Assembly (NCBI GenBank): GCA_965232895.1 | Contig: OZ247430.1 | Span: 2,480,001-2,544,000 of the forward strand | DNA length: 64,000 nt | Source of the DNA: Bin87 sp965232895 | GTDB taxonomy: Bacteria; Chloroflexota; Dehalococcoidia; Lucifugimonadales; UBA3495 | Direction: 5' to 3' | Position numbers and translations under genes: made by a program | In this document: piece by piece, positions 16,026 through 25,391 of the stretch | Layout: every line of letters starts with the position of its first letter | Position numbering within the stretch: position 1 is the stretch's first letter | Notes under the pieces: generated by a model | Told to the model about the DNA's origin: nothing | What the model saw: only the letters and a program-made list of their open reading frames with translations | Databases searched by the model: none

Positions 16026-17351
16026 ATGATCAAAGCTTTAATCATCCAACACCGGCGCAAGATACTGTTCAGCCTGCTGATCCTGGCGGTGCTGTTTTAC
16101 TCTCTGGGCACCGGGTTCTCCTTCTTCTACCGGCTGCTGTTCACACTGGCGCTGCTGGTCATCATCGGCTACGGCTGGGCCTGGCTCAACCTGCGCGGGC
16201 TGGAGGTCCGCCTGACGCGGCTGGGGACCCGGGGCCGGGTCGGCGATTTCCTGGAAGGCCAGATCCAGATGATCAACCGCGCGCGACTGCCCAAGTCGTG
16301 GCTGGAAGTGGTGGAGGACACCGACCTGGCCGAGCCGGGCGGGCGCACGGTGGCGCTGGTCAGGGGACAGGTGCGCTCCTTCCGCATCGCCACGTATCTT
16401 GCCCGGCGGGGCATCTATCGCACCGGGCAGGTCCGCGTCACCGCCCGTGATCCCTTCGGTCTCTTTCGCCTGAGCCGGACCTTCCTCAACGACCAGTCCT
16501 ACACGGTGCTTCCCCGTACCGTGCCCCTGCCCGACCTGGATCGTCGCTTCGCCAACCTGCCCAGCGACTCGGTGTTCTCACGGCGGACGCCGGCGATCAC
16601 CCCCGAATCGTCCACGGTGCGGGACTACGCCCACGGCGACAGCCTGCGTCGCATCCACTGGCCGTACACCGCCCGCATGAACCGCCTGATGGTCAAGGAG
16701 TTCGACATCGGGGTGTCGGCCCAGGCGTGGATCCTGCTGGACATGGAGCGCCGATCCCACGTCGGCGAGCCGCCGGACAACACGGAAGAGTTGGCCGTGA
16801 CCGTTGCCGCGTCGCTGGTGCAGCACTGGGATGAAACTGCCGTCCCCGTGGGACTGGCCACCAATTCCGCCGACCTCTGGATGCTGAATCCGGACCGCAG
16901 GCCGGCCCAGCTGGGCATATTGATGGAGACCCTGGCCGGCATTCGCGCCGACGGGTCGCTGTCGCTGGAACGGTTCATCTACGATCTGCGTCCCCACCTG
17001 TCGGGGTTCAACACGCTGATGGTCATCACCGCCTCGCGCCGTCCGGAGTGGACCTCGGCGCTGGTGAGCCTGCGCCGGCAGGGGATCAACGTCACGGTGT
17101 GCTACGTGGACCCAACGTCGTTCACCGGTCCCGGAGGGGAGTCGAGCGTCGGAATGACCGGCCAGGCCGTCGCCGATTACCTGGCCCAGCACGACATACC
17201 GATCTACGTGGTGCGGCGCGACGGAGACATCAACCAGGCCCTGTCGCGTCCGCTCACCATCAGCGGAGCGAGGATACCCGAGGGCAGCGGCGCCCCTGAG
17301 GATCCGGCGCCCGTCGCCGGCCCCGGGCCGGTAGCCGGGCGAGTTGCCTAG
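16026..17351 (+). CDS. DUF58 domain membrane protein
   Basis: This is a ~441-aa protein with two N-terminal membrane segments (ILFSLLILAVLFYSLGTGF and YRLLFTLALLVIIGYGWAWL, residues ~13-58), a beta-rich middle, and the DUF58 signature RDYAHGDSLRRIHWPYTARMNRLMVKEF (~200-227). A VWA-like C-terminal domain follows. DUF58 proteins partner with MoxR ATPases. The ATG at 16026 was preferred to an in-frame TTG at 16017. It is followed closely by the transglutaminase-like gene. Confidence 0.9.
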   Translation: MIKALIIQHRRKILFSLLILAVLFYSLGTGFSFFYRLLFTLALLVIIGYGWAWLNLRGLEVRLTRLGTRGRVGDFLEGQIQMINRARLPKSWLEVVEDTDLAEPGGRTVALVRGQVRSFRIATYLARRGIYRTGQVRVTARDPFGLFRLSRTFLNDQSYTVLPRTVPLPDLDRRFANLPSDSVFSRRTPAITPESSTVRDYAHGDSLRRIHWPYTARMNRLMVKEFDIGVSAQAWILLDMERRSHVGEPPDNTEELAVTVAASLVQHWDETAVPVGLATNSADLWMLNPDRRPAQLGILMETLAGIRADGSLSLERFIYDLRPHLSGFNTLMVITASRRPEWTSALVSLRRQGINVTVCYVDPTSFTGPGGESSVGMTGQAVADYLAQHDIPIYVVRRDGDINQALSRPLTISGARIPEGSGAPEDPAPVAGPGPVAGRVA

Positions 17352-17398
17352 CGATACAATTGGGTCTGTACCCATAACCCACGTAAAGTTACCAGCTC

Positions 17399-19954
17399 AT
17401 GGCTACCATCACTGCTCCCTCCCCTCCCATTGCGCAGCCCTCGCCGGCACAGCCTTCGCCGGGGGCAAACCCGCCGTGGAGCGGAGCCGGCGCGGCCCGC
17501 AGGTTGCTATCGGTTCTGACGGCGCTGCGGCCGCCCGACGGCTGGGTAGCCGCCGGATTGCTCCTCCTCAACATGATCATCGTGGTGTGGTCGGTGGAGG
17601 CGGCGGACTGGGCGCCATCGCCGTCGCTGGTGCTGGTCATGATCCTGGCGGTGCTGACCGCCATCCCGCTGACGCGCATCCGCCTGTGGACCGCCGCAGT
17701 GCTCCCCGTGGGACTGCTCATCGGCATCGGCGTGATCATCTGGCAGATGGTGGTCGCCGCTCCGGATGAACTGCAAGTCGCCACCGCGGGACAACTGTTC
17801 GAGCGGCTGGGACTGTGGCTGCTGGCGGCCCGCAACGAGGGCATCAGCGTGGACCCCCTCCCCTTCGCGGTGGGACTGATGATGGCCGCCTGGCTGTCGG
17901 GCTACCTGGCGGGATGGGTGTTTTTCCGATACCGGAACTTCTGGGGCGTCTTCGCCCTGGGAGCGTTGGGCCTGATGTCAAACCTAACCTTCCTGCCGGA
18001 CACCGCCAGCATCTACCTGGCGATCTACATTTTCACCGGCCTGCTGCTGGTGGGGTGGGTCCAGTCGATGCGTTCCCGGCAACGCTGGGACGCGGAGGGC
18101 CGGGTTTACGACGGGCACCTGGGCATCCTGACCGTCAGCGATACGTCGGTGGTTGCGATCATCGCCCTGGTGATCGCGTTCCTGCTGCCGGTAGGCGGTC
18201 AGTGGGGGCCGGCCAACGCCTTTTACTCGCTGACCCGCGCTCCCCTGGTGTCGTGGGAGGAGGACTTCAACCGGCTGTTCGCCGGACTGCCGGCCCGGCG
18301 TCCGCTGCCCTACCGCATCTGGGGCGACACCATGGCCTTCCAGGGCACCATCAACCCCACGGACACGCCAGTGCTGCAGGTGAACTCGCCGGTGCCCATG
18401 TACTGGAAAGCGCGTTCCTACGCCACTTACACGCACGAAGGATGGCTATCCGACGGGACCGTGCTCCGCGAGCCCGGATGGCAACCCAAGCACAGCACGC
18501 CCAACCCTCAGCAGGAGCGGTTCAACGTAACCTTTGAGGTCATTCCCAACTACGACAGCCGCAGCCTCTTTGCCGGCGGCCAGGTGATCGGCGCCAACCG
18601 GGACGTGCGCGTCGAAACCTTCGATTCCCCCAGCTACGTGATTGACCCGCACCTGGAGAGCGAGACCGACCTGTTGCCTTCGGCCCTCCAGCTGGCCGTG
18701 GACGGCCTGCGCGACGCCGTGTCCGCGGACGCCTTCGCCGCGGCAGAAACCGTTGCGGGCGCGCTGCCCACGTCCTTCGTGCTGGAATCGGTGGAGCGCG
18801 ACTCCTCCGGCAGCGTGGTCAACGCCGTGATCGGCGAAATAGTACCCTCCGAGCCTGACGTGCTGGCCGTGCGCGCCGCCGGCGGCGTGGCGGAGGCCGG
18901 GGACCCCTACCAGCTCACCGCCTCGGTGTCCTCCGCGGAGCCGGAACAGTTGCGCACCGCCGGCGAGGAGTACGCTCCCTGGCTCTGGGCGCGGTACACG
19001 CAACTGCCTCCCGATATGCCGCCACGGGTGGGAGAACTGGCGCGGTCGGTCACGGCCGCGCAGGACAACCCGTACGACAAGGCGGTGGCAATCGAGCAGT
19101 ATCTCAAGAGCAACTACACCTACAACCTGACCATCGATCCTCCGCCGTTCGGTTCGGACGGGGTGGACCACTTCCTGTTCGAGAGCGGCCAGGGCTACAG
19201 CGAGTACTTTGGCTCGGCGATGACCGTGCTGATGCGGAGCCTGGGCGTTCCGACGCGCATGACCACCGGCTATACCACGGGAAACCTCGCGGACGGCTCC
19301 CACATCTACGTGGTCACGGACCGCCACAGCCACGGCTGGACTGAAGTGTTCTTCCCCGGCTACGGCTGGATCCCGTTTGAGCCCACTCCCGGCAGGGAGA
19401 TACCGGTGGCCATACCGCCGGAAGAGCAGGCCCGACGGGCAGTGTCCACCGGCGACACCTCCGACGCGCAGGATCTGCTATGCGAGATCGAAGAGGAATG
19501 CGAGGACTTCGAAGACGGGCTGGAGGATGCCGACCTGCTCGCCGGCGACCCGGTCGCTGAGGGCTGGGCCACCACCGCCCGCAGTTTGATACCCTGGATT
19601 GCAGGATCGCTGGCTGGCGCAGTGGCGCTGGCGCTCCTCGCCTGGGCCGTGTGGCGGTGGCTGTTCGCGCCGCCCCGGGACGTGCCGGGCGCGTACCGCC
19701 GCCTGCGCCGCCTGGGACGGTTGGCGTCGCTTCCGATGCGGGAGCACCAGACGCCACACCAGTGGGCGGGGACGCTGGCCGCGGCAGTGCCGGAGCAGGC
19801 GCAGGATATCGGGCGGATCGTCAATGCTTACGTCCGGCACACTTATGCGGGTCGCGAGCGCCTGGTTGCAGACACGGACCCGAACGTGGCCGAGGCGTGG
19901 AAAACGGTTCGCGGCCCGCTGGTCTGGTACGCCCTGCGCCGCCGGGAAGTCTGA
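17399..19954 (+). CDS. TgpA-like transglutaminase-domain membrane protein with Cys-to-Ser
   Basis: This 851-aa protein has about six membrane helices in its first ~270 residues, a large extracytoplasmic region, a transglutaminase core, one more membrane helix (SLIPWIAGSLAGAVALALLAWAVW) and a DUF4129-like tail. The core reads GQGYSEYFGSAMTVLMRSLGVPTRMTTGY and HSHGWTEVFFPGYGW. At the position where the family has the catalytic Cys (GYCEYF), this protein has Ser 601. His 645 is kept, and the acid is Glu 661 (FEPTPG). It closes the moxR–DUF58 unit. Activity may be lost or altered. Confidence 0.85.
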   Translation: MATITAPSPPIAQPSPAQPSPGANPPWSGAGAARRLLSVLTALRPPDGWVAAGLLLLNMIIVVWSVEAADWAPSPSLVLVMILAVLTAIPLTRIRLWTAAVLPVGLLIGIGVIIWQMVVAAPDELQVATAGQLFERLGLWLLAARNEGISVDPLPFAVGLMMAAWLSGYLAGWVFFRYRNFWGVFALGALGLMSNLTFLPDTASIYLAIYIFTGLLLVGWVQSMRSRQRWDAEGRVYDGHLGILTVSDTSVVAIIALVIAFLLPVGGQWGPANAFYSLTRAPLVSWEEDFNRLFAGLPARRPLPYRIWGDTMAFQGTINPTDTPVLQVNSPVPMYWKARSYATYTHEGWLSDGTVLREPGWQPKHSTPNPQQERFNVTFEVIPNYDSRSLFAGGQVIGANRDVRVETFDSPSYVIDPHLESETDLLPSALQLAVDGLRDAVSADAFAAAETVAGALPTSFVLESVERDSSGSVVNAVIGEIVPSEPDVLAVRAAGGVAEAGDPYQLTASVSSAEPEQLRTAGEEYAPWLWARYTQLPPDMPPRVGELARSVTAAQDNPYDKAVAIEQYLKSNYTYNLTIDPPPFGSDGVDHFLFESGQGYSEYFGSAMTVLMRSLGVPTRMTTGYTTGNLADGSHIYVVTDRHSHGWTEVFFPGYGWIPFEPTPGREIPVAIPPEEQARRAVSTGDTSDAQDLLCEIEEECEDFEDGLEDADLLAGDPVAEGWATTARSLIPWIAGSLAGAVALALLAWAVWRWLFAPPRDVPGAYRRLRRLGRLASLPMREHQTPHQWAGTLAAAVPEQAQDIGRIVNAYVRHTYAGRERLVADTDPNVAEAWKTVRGPLVWYALRRREV

Positions 19955-20491
19955 ACGCGCCGCACAGAACCTTGGGAAGTTTGTCAGAAATTACGTATGC
20001 CAAACATAACCCGCAACACGTGTGCTACGCATTTGATGGAACTGCTGTAGGACGCATCATGAAGTCCGCGATGGTCATTGCCAACGGAGTACATGAGCAG
20101 ATCGTTGCCGCGCGTCACTGAGGCTCAGGGAGGTTCGCAAGATGAGCACGTACTACCGTACCATATTCAACATTATGCCAAGTCCCGAAGCCCGGACTAT
20201 GGGCCTTGGATTGCTGACAGATGTCGAGAACACTTTGCGATCTTGGGTTCACGAGTCGCTGGGCTCGTTTCCAGACTTGCTGGATGGTCCCGGCGACTCC
20301 GATACAGGACGCGAGTGGAGCGATAATCAACATAACCTTCGCGTCAGCGGCCGCTCAGTAGATAACAAGGGCTACTTTTGGTTGCGCTGGCACACGGATG
20401 ACTCAGATGGAGGAGGCTTTCAACGTTATTTGGGCTTCCGCCTGGCTACCGAAGGCGAAGTTGTTCAAGCCGATTTCGAGGTCAAGGTAGC

Positions 20492-21411
20492 AACCTTTGG
20501 TGCTAGTTTGAGTTAGTTTTGAAAATGCCATGGGGTTCCCATATGCTGTGAGTTGACAATCCTCCACAGCAGGGAACCCCATGAACATCACCGATTTTAT
20601 CACCGAACTCTACTGTAAGGTTGACGACGCCCTCCCGGGGATAGCGCCGCATCCGCAAGCCCGGCTCTCCATAAGCGAACTGGTTACCATCGGCGTCCTC
20701 CACGCCATCAAGAACGTCAAGCAGCGTCCCTTCTACCATTGGCTCAAGGATAACTATGGACACCTCTTCCCCAAACTTCCCGAACGCACCCGCCTCTTCC
20801 GCCGCCTGGAAGCCCAGGCCTGTTGGACCGGCTACTTCCTGGCCCAGCCCACCATCCTGGGCGTGGCCGACAGCTACGGCATCGAACTGGGACATCCGGT
20901 GCGTTCCGGACGGAACCTCCACCAGGTGGGCCGGAAAGGCAAGTCCAATCACCGCTGGATTGTGGGCGGCAAACTCTGCATCGTCCTCAACCAACTGGGC
21001 CAGATCGCCGCTTGGGACTGCGCCACGGCCAATACTCACGACCAACGTTTCCTGCCTTTGCTGGCAGGCTACGACGGGCAGATGATTGTCCTGGCCGACA
21101 CTGGGTTTCACCGGGCCAAGAGCCCGCCCCTGGCTTGAACAGGGGGCGATCCGGCCAACGTGAAAATCTGTCGCCGCGGCCAGTGGAACGTGCGCATGAT
21201 CGTGGAAACCACCTTCTCCATGATGACTGCGGTGTGGGGCAGCAAACAGATGCGGCATATCACCTGGCGCGGGTTTGAAGCGCACTTGAGCTACCTGATG
21301 GCTGCCTTCAACCTACTGTCGCAGTGGGATGGGTTGGAACCGGACGAAAACGGACGCGTCCATCGCTCTATTGCTCAATTCGTCCTCTGATATTAACTAG
21401 CACCAATGGTT
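20492..21411 (+). mobile_element. IS982-like insertion sequence, copy A
   Basis: This is a 920-bp element bounded by terminal inverted repeats AACC(T/A)TTGGTGCTAGTT (17 bp, one mismatch). It is flanked by the 3-bp target duplication AGC (20489-20491 and 21412-21414). It carries one transposase gene with an internal stop. Copy B at 22657 has the same length and opposite orientation. Family assignment (IS982) rests on size, AC-type ends, a short target duplication and the transposase N-terminus. Confidence 0.85.
20581..21390 (+). pseudogene. IS982-like transposase with in-frame TGA
   Basis: The transposase opens MNITDFITELYCKVDDALPG and reads through DSYGIELGHPVRSGRN, GGKLCIVLNQLGQIAAWDCA and VLADTGFHRAKSPPLA to a TGA at 21136-21138. 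The same frame continues TGGDPANVKICRRGQWNVRM and ends FNLLSQWDGLEPDENGRVH. The TGA sits in the loop of a hairpin (CGCCCCTG / CAGGGGGCG). With readthrough the protein is ~269 aa, with the last acidic residue likely in IVETTFSMM. Both copies carry the stop, so it predates or accompanied their spread. Confidence 0.7.
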
Positions 21412-22656
21412 AGCAGCAGACGAGAATTACTCCGTAAGCTTTAACGATGAAGTGCGCAGTATCTTCGAGACTTTGTTAGATCGTTACCGTTGCGTGTCAT
21501 TAGACGGAGACATGGAATTAACGCCTGTGCACGTTGATACGGGAGGCGTTCCTGAGTTTTGGAAACAACTATCTTCGCAGTCTCGTTGCCTGCCAATAGT
21601 GGTCGTGTCGGAACACCGTGGCGGCGGGATTCCGGTGGACGCGGACGCGTTACAGAGCGATTTATTCGGCTTGGCCAAAGTGGCGGTGTGCGCTGACGAG
21701 GCCGCATGGTCGTTAGGCTGGCATTCGTGGCGATTGATGTGCTATGACGGCCAAGTTCGGGTGTACGCGCCTAAGCTTGCACGCGACGATGATGAATTAC
21801 GGCACCGCGCATGGCGTGCGGACGAAATTCTCGATCTTGGTTACGACGATTTCGTGCAAGCTTTGCGTGACGAGTGTGCTCAGCGCATTTACTATCCCGA
21901 GGGCAGAGATGCCTTGAGGGTATTCAGCAGGGTAAGGTGGGATTCGTGGAATCAACGCTTGGAGGATGGCACGGAGAGAACTCGCCAGACGGTTTTGGGG
22001 GAGTTGTCCGATTACGTCAATCAAAAGAACGAAGAGGTTGAGCGCGAGAAGGACCTGCGTCGTAAAACTGAAGCTGAACGTGACTACTGGAAGCATCTCT
22101 TCGAAAGCCGGGGCAACGGCGACGGTTTGGAAGCCACATTTGGAGACCCTGCAAGTACGGGCAACGTCAAAAGCGTCCAAGACGTTGTAGAAGCCGTAAA
22201 AGATTGGCAGTTTGTGCGGGTTTTTTCTGATGTTGCCGGGTCTTGCAAGAATATGTCTGTGCCGCAGGCTAAGGAATTCTTTAGTGTACTGTCCCAGCTA
22301 AATGAGTGCGGAGCTGACCGTCACCAATCGGCATTAGGAACGTCTGAAGAAGCATGGATGCAACAGCAGGGCATCACCAATTTCGTGGGCGGAGAGACTG
22401 CCATTACTATGCAACAGTTTGGCTCGATACGCACGTTTTCCGACGATAACGGAAGCCAAGTTGAGATGCCGTGCCACATCAAGATTGGACGAAAATGGCG
22501 TGTTCATGTGAAATGGAGCAACGAAGAGCGCAGTTGGCTGGTAGGATATTACGGAAAACATTTGCCTACGTCGAAATCGCGCCAATAGTCGTCTCTAATT
22601 TCCATCTCAACGCTTACGGCGACGGACAACTGTGAGGGAGTAGTTCCTCTGCTTCT

Positions 22657-23576
22657 AACCATTGGTGCTAGTTAATATCAGAGGACGAATTGAGCAATAG
22701 AGCGATGGACGCGTCCGTTTTCGTCCGGTTCCAACCCATCCCACTGCGACAGTAGGTTGAAGGCAGCCATCAGGTAGCTCAAGTGCGCTTCAAACCCGCG
22801 CCAGGTGATATGCCGCATCTGTTTGCTGCCCCACACCGCAGTCATCATGGAGAAGGTGGTTTCCACGATCATGCGCACGTTCCACTGGCCGCGGCGACAG
22901 ATTTTCACGTTGGCCGGATCGCCCCCTGTTCAAGCCAGGGGCGGGCTCTTGGCCCGGTGAAACCCAGTGTCGGCCAGGACAATCATCTGCCCGTCGTAGC
23001 CTGCCAGCAAAGGCAGGAAACGTTGGTCGTGAGTATTGGCCGTGGCGCAGTCCCAAGCGGCGATCTGGCCCAGTTGGTTGAGGACGATGCAGAGTTTGCC
23101 GCCCACAATCCAGCGGTGATTGGACTTGCCTTTCCGGCCCACCTGGTGGAGGTTCCGTCCGGAACGCACCGGATGTCCCAGTTCGATGCCGTAGCTGTCG
23201 GCCACGCCCAGGATGGTGGGCTGGGCCAGGAAGTAGCCGGTCCAACAGGCCTGGGCTTCCAGGCGGCGGAAGAGGCGGGTGCGTTCGGGAAGTTTGGGGA
23301 AGAGGTGTCCATAGTTATCCTTGAGCCAATGGTAGAAGGGACGCTGCTTGACGTTCTTGATGGCGTGGAGGACGCCGATGGTAACCAGTTCGCTTATGGA
23401 GAGCCGGGCTTGCGGATGCGGCGCTATCCCCGGGAGGGCGTCGTCAACCTTACAGTAGAGTTCGGTGATAAAATCGGTGATGTTCATGGGGTTCCCTGCT
23501 GTGGAGGATTGTCAACTCACAGCATATGGGAACCCCATGGCATTTTCAAAACTAACTCAAACTAGCACCAAAGGTT
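22657..23576 (-). mobile_element. IS982-like insertion sequence, copy B (inverted)
   Basis: This is a second 920-bp copy in opposite orientation, with the same AACC…GGTT ends. It is flanked by its own 3-bp duplication TCT (22654-22656 and 23577-23579). Independent target duplications mean two separate insertions rather than a composite transposon. Its right flank, read in IS orientation, resembles that of copy A over about 22 bases. Confidence 0.85.
22678..23487 (-). pseudogene. IS982-like transposase with in-frame TGA, copy B
   Basis: The protein is identical to copy A as far as can be read, starting at 23487 and stopping at the same internal TGA (22930-22932), with the C-terminal part continuing in frame to 22678. 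The shared stop argues against a random mutation in one copy. Confidence 0.7.
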
Positions 23577-23620
23577 TCTAAGGGTTCCTCTGTCCAAAAT
23601 TACTGCAAGGACCTGACTAG

Positions 23621-24157
23621 ATGAAAGCACCTTACACTGCCCAAGAGACACCCCACTACTGCCTAGAGGAGACACCCTTCGGGTGGCTGGCCCTGTTGGG
23701 CACCACGCAGGGACTGCTCCGGGTCAGCCTGCAGCCGGAGCCCCGGCAGGCTCTGGATGGCCTGGGCGGCGCGATGGACGGCGCCGACGAAAACGCCGAG
23801 GTCTTCGCGGACGCGCTGGCGGCGTTCAACGAGTACTTCGCGGGCAACGTCAACGCCCTGGACGCGATTCCACTGGACCTGTCCAGCGCGTCGCCGTTCT
23901 TCGGGGCGGCATGGGCCGCATGCCGGAGCATACCGGCGGGGGAGACCCGCTCCTACCGGTGGCTGGCCGAGGCTGCCGGGAACTCCAGGGCATCGCGCGC
24001 GGCCGGGCAAGCCATGGCCAAGAATCCTTTCCCGCTGATCATCCCGTGCCACCGGGTGGTGGGCAGCAACGGGGGTCTGCACGGCTACGGCGCCGGGGGC
24101 GTCGGCGTGAAGGCCCGCCTGCTGGAGATGGAGCGCAACCGGGGCTCGCTCCTTTAG
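23621..24157 (+). CDS. ogt: methylated-DNA–protein-cysteine methyltransferase
   Basis: This is a 178-aa O6-alkylguanine DNA alkyltransferase. It removes alkyl groups from guanine onto its own Cys in a suicide reaction. The active-site motif is PLIIPCHRVVGSNGGLHGYG, with the acceptor Cys in PCHR. Upstream are the helix-turn-helix segment TRSYRWLAEAAGNSRASRAAGQAMAKNP and a typical short N-terminal domain. Length fits Ogt/MGMT. It starts 44 bases after IS copy B, so its native promoter may have been displaced. Confidence 0.93.
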   Translation: MKAPYTAQETPHYCLEETPFGWLALLGTTQGLLRVSLQPEPRQALDGLGGAMDGADENAEVFADALAAFNEYFAGNVNALDAIPLDLSSASPFFGAAWAACRSIPAGETRSYRWLAEAAGNSRASRAAGQAMAKNPFPLIIPCHRVVGSNGGLHGYGAGGVGVKARLLEMERNRGSLL

Positions 24158-24214
24158 CCCCGTCGCTTCGCTTGCATCTCGCGAGCGCCCATCTGATCTT
24201 TGACCGAGGCGACC

Positions 24215-24333
24215 TTTACATCGATGGACAGGATCAACTGGCTGTAGCGAAGGCCGGGACGTTCCATGCAAGGCCATGGGTTGAACGGGTCCGCGAATCT
24301 TCAACATCCTGTAAATCCTGTCATCGATGTCAA
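24215..24333. repeat. dispersed repeat M, copy 1 (in a 316-bp gap)
   Basis: Inverted ends TTTACATCGATGGACAGGAT and ATCCTGTCATCGATGTCAA bound about 120 bp of non-coding DNA between ogt and the next gene (gap 24158-24473). Related copies lie at 47761 and 49737 (split by an IS). Nothing else is apparent in the gap except the ribosome site GGAGG at 24461. Confidence 0.7.
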
Positions 24334-24473
24334 GATCGAACCCGGTACGAGTTCGGGACGGTACTCCTTGCGGACGAACCACCCGACGGGTATTCTGTAG
24401 CAGGATTCAATCCCCTCCAATCAGCAACGACAATCGCGCTATCCGACCGCGCCGGCGGCAGGAGGTTACGACG

Positions 24474-24923
24474 ATGGCAGGACAGAAATTCACATCCTGG
24501 GTACACGGCTCCGCGATGACCGGTGAGTACCTCAACCGTGTCACCTCGGTACGCCACTGTGGGCCTTTCGCCCGCATCGAGGGCAGCGAGGGGCAGAACG
24601 CCTGGATGCACTTCGCCATACCCACGCCGACGTTGCAGAACGGCAACCGGACCAAGGCCGAGTCGGTGTCCGTATCCTTCCGCGCCCGTTCCCACGCCAA
24701 CGTGGCCGAGGTGCTGGTGTACGACGGCGAGAAGATCATCGCCGAGCACCTGGGCATGGCGATCAAGGGTGACAACCTGGACGCCAGTTTCGAGATCCCC
24801 GGCGCTCCCGAGGTGGACCGGGGCATCAACGTGGTGGTCGGCGTGACGTTCGACCAGGGCGCGCCGGACATCCGTTCCATGCAGGTGGAAATCGTGGGCG
24901 TGGGCGTGGACTTTGAGGGCTAG
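24474..24923 (+). CDS. hypothetical beta-rich protein (possibly DUF6623-like)
   Basis: This is a 149-aa protein starting MAGQKFTSWVHGSAMTGEY, with alternating hydrophobic strands (FARIEGSEGQNAWMHFAIP, AESVSVSFRARSHANVAEVL, GINVVVGVTFDQG). A beta-sandwich is likely. Similar short proteins with WVHG near the N-terminus are annotated as DUF6623; I am not certain of this match. GGAGG precedes the ATG. There is no signal peptide. It stands alone, ending at a hairpin terminator. Confidence 0.6.
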   Translation: MAGQKFTSWVHGSAMTGEYLNRVTSVRHCGPFARIEGSEGQNAWMHFAIPTPTLQNGNRTKAESVSVSFRARSHANVAEVLVYDGEKIIAEHLGMAIKGDNLDASFEIPGAPEVDRGINVVVGVTFDQGAPDIRSMQVEIVGVGVDFEG

Positions 24924-24959
24924 CGCCGCAGGTTCAGACCGGCGCGACGCGACGCGAAG

Positions 24960-24981
24960 GGGCGGGTTTGCGAACCCGCCC
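24960..24981. terminator. hairpin between convergent genes
   Basis: A 9-bp stem GGGCGGGTT / AACCCGCCC with a TGCG loop is followed by TCATTT on the plus strand. It sits between the plus-strand 24474 gene and the minus-strand VapC. Confidence 0.65.
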
Positions 24982-24986
24982 TCATT

Positions 24987-25391
24987 TCATGGCTGCCAAA
25001 GCCGGCCTTCGGACTGCGCAGCCCGGCGCAGCCTGTGGTCCAGCGTGGCCATCATCACGTCACGCCGCAGGGCAAGTTCCAAATACACCGCGTCGTAGAT
25101 CGACAGGACGTGTAGTTTGGCTAACTCGTAAGCCGCATTCAGATCGGTCTGGTCGTCGGTGTCGATTGGCAGCGCGGTCAGAGTCTCCAGGTGCTGAGCG
25201 GCTCGAGCCGAAGACATCCGGTTTCGCCTCTCGGCAGTGAGCAGGACGTTGCGCATCTCAATGTGCCAGAAGCGGGGAACCAACCAGCCAGAAATCAGCG
25301 GTGATACGAAGACGGCGTCGGCGTAGGGTTCGTTTTCATCGTCAAGAACCCACGCCGCCACCACGGAGGTGTCCAGAGCGATGACAGGCAT
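24987..25391 (-). CDS. VapC-like PIN toxin
   Basis: This is a 134-aa PIN-domain ribonuclease. It opens MPVIALDTSVVAAWVLDDEN with the first catalytic Asp, has Glu in WHIEMRNVL, and Asp in SIYDAVYLELALRRDVMMATLDHRL. Its ATG overlaps the antitoxin stop by one base. It would cleave RNA when released from the partner. Confidence 0.85.
   Translation of the reverse strand: MPVIALDTSVVAAWVLDDENEPYADAVFVSPLISGWLVPRFWHIEMRNVLLTAERRNRMSSARAAQHLETLTALPIDTDDQTDLNAAYELAKLHVLSIYDAVYLELALRRDVMMATLDHRLRRAAQSEGRLWQP

Larger units (their letters stand above)
20142..22588 (+). pseudogene. unknown ~500-aa gene split by an insertion sequence
   Basis: The 5' part (20142-20491, AGGGAGG site upstream) encodes MSTYYRTIFNIMPSPEARTM onward. 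The 3' part resumes at 21415 and ends at 22588. Removing the 920-bp IS plus one AGC joins VKVA to ADENYSVSFNDEVRSIFETLL in frame, giving one protein of about 506 aa. It has a coiled-coil stretch (VNQKNEEVEREKDLRRKTEA) and a C-terminal region GSQVEMPCHIKIGRKWRVHV. I recognise no family. From about 21452 the 3' part could still be translated from an internal ATG. The location beside mobile DNA and toxin–antitoxin genes is compatible with a defence role, but that is not shown. Confidence 0.75.

Noticed and set aside
20059..20121. 20-codon open frame MKSAMVIANGVHEQIVAARH before the interrupted gene
   Set aside because: It has no convincing ribosome site or family, and may be the tail of a vanished gene. 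Too little evidence to call.
21136..21138. Selenocysteine codon in the IS transposase
   Set aside because: A local hairpin contains the TGA, but there is no recognisable bacterial SECIS placement just downstream, and transposases are not known selenoproteins.
20492..23576. Composite transposon formed by the two inverted IS copies
   Set aside because: Each copy has its own 3-bp target duplication (AGC and TCT), and removing copy A alone restores the interrupted gene, so they are separate insertions.
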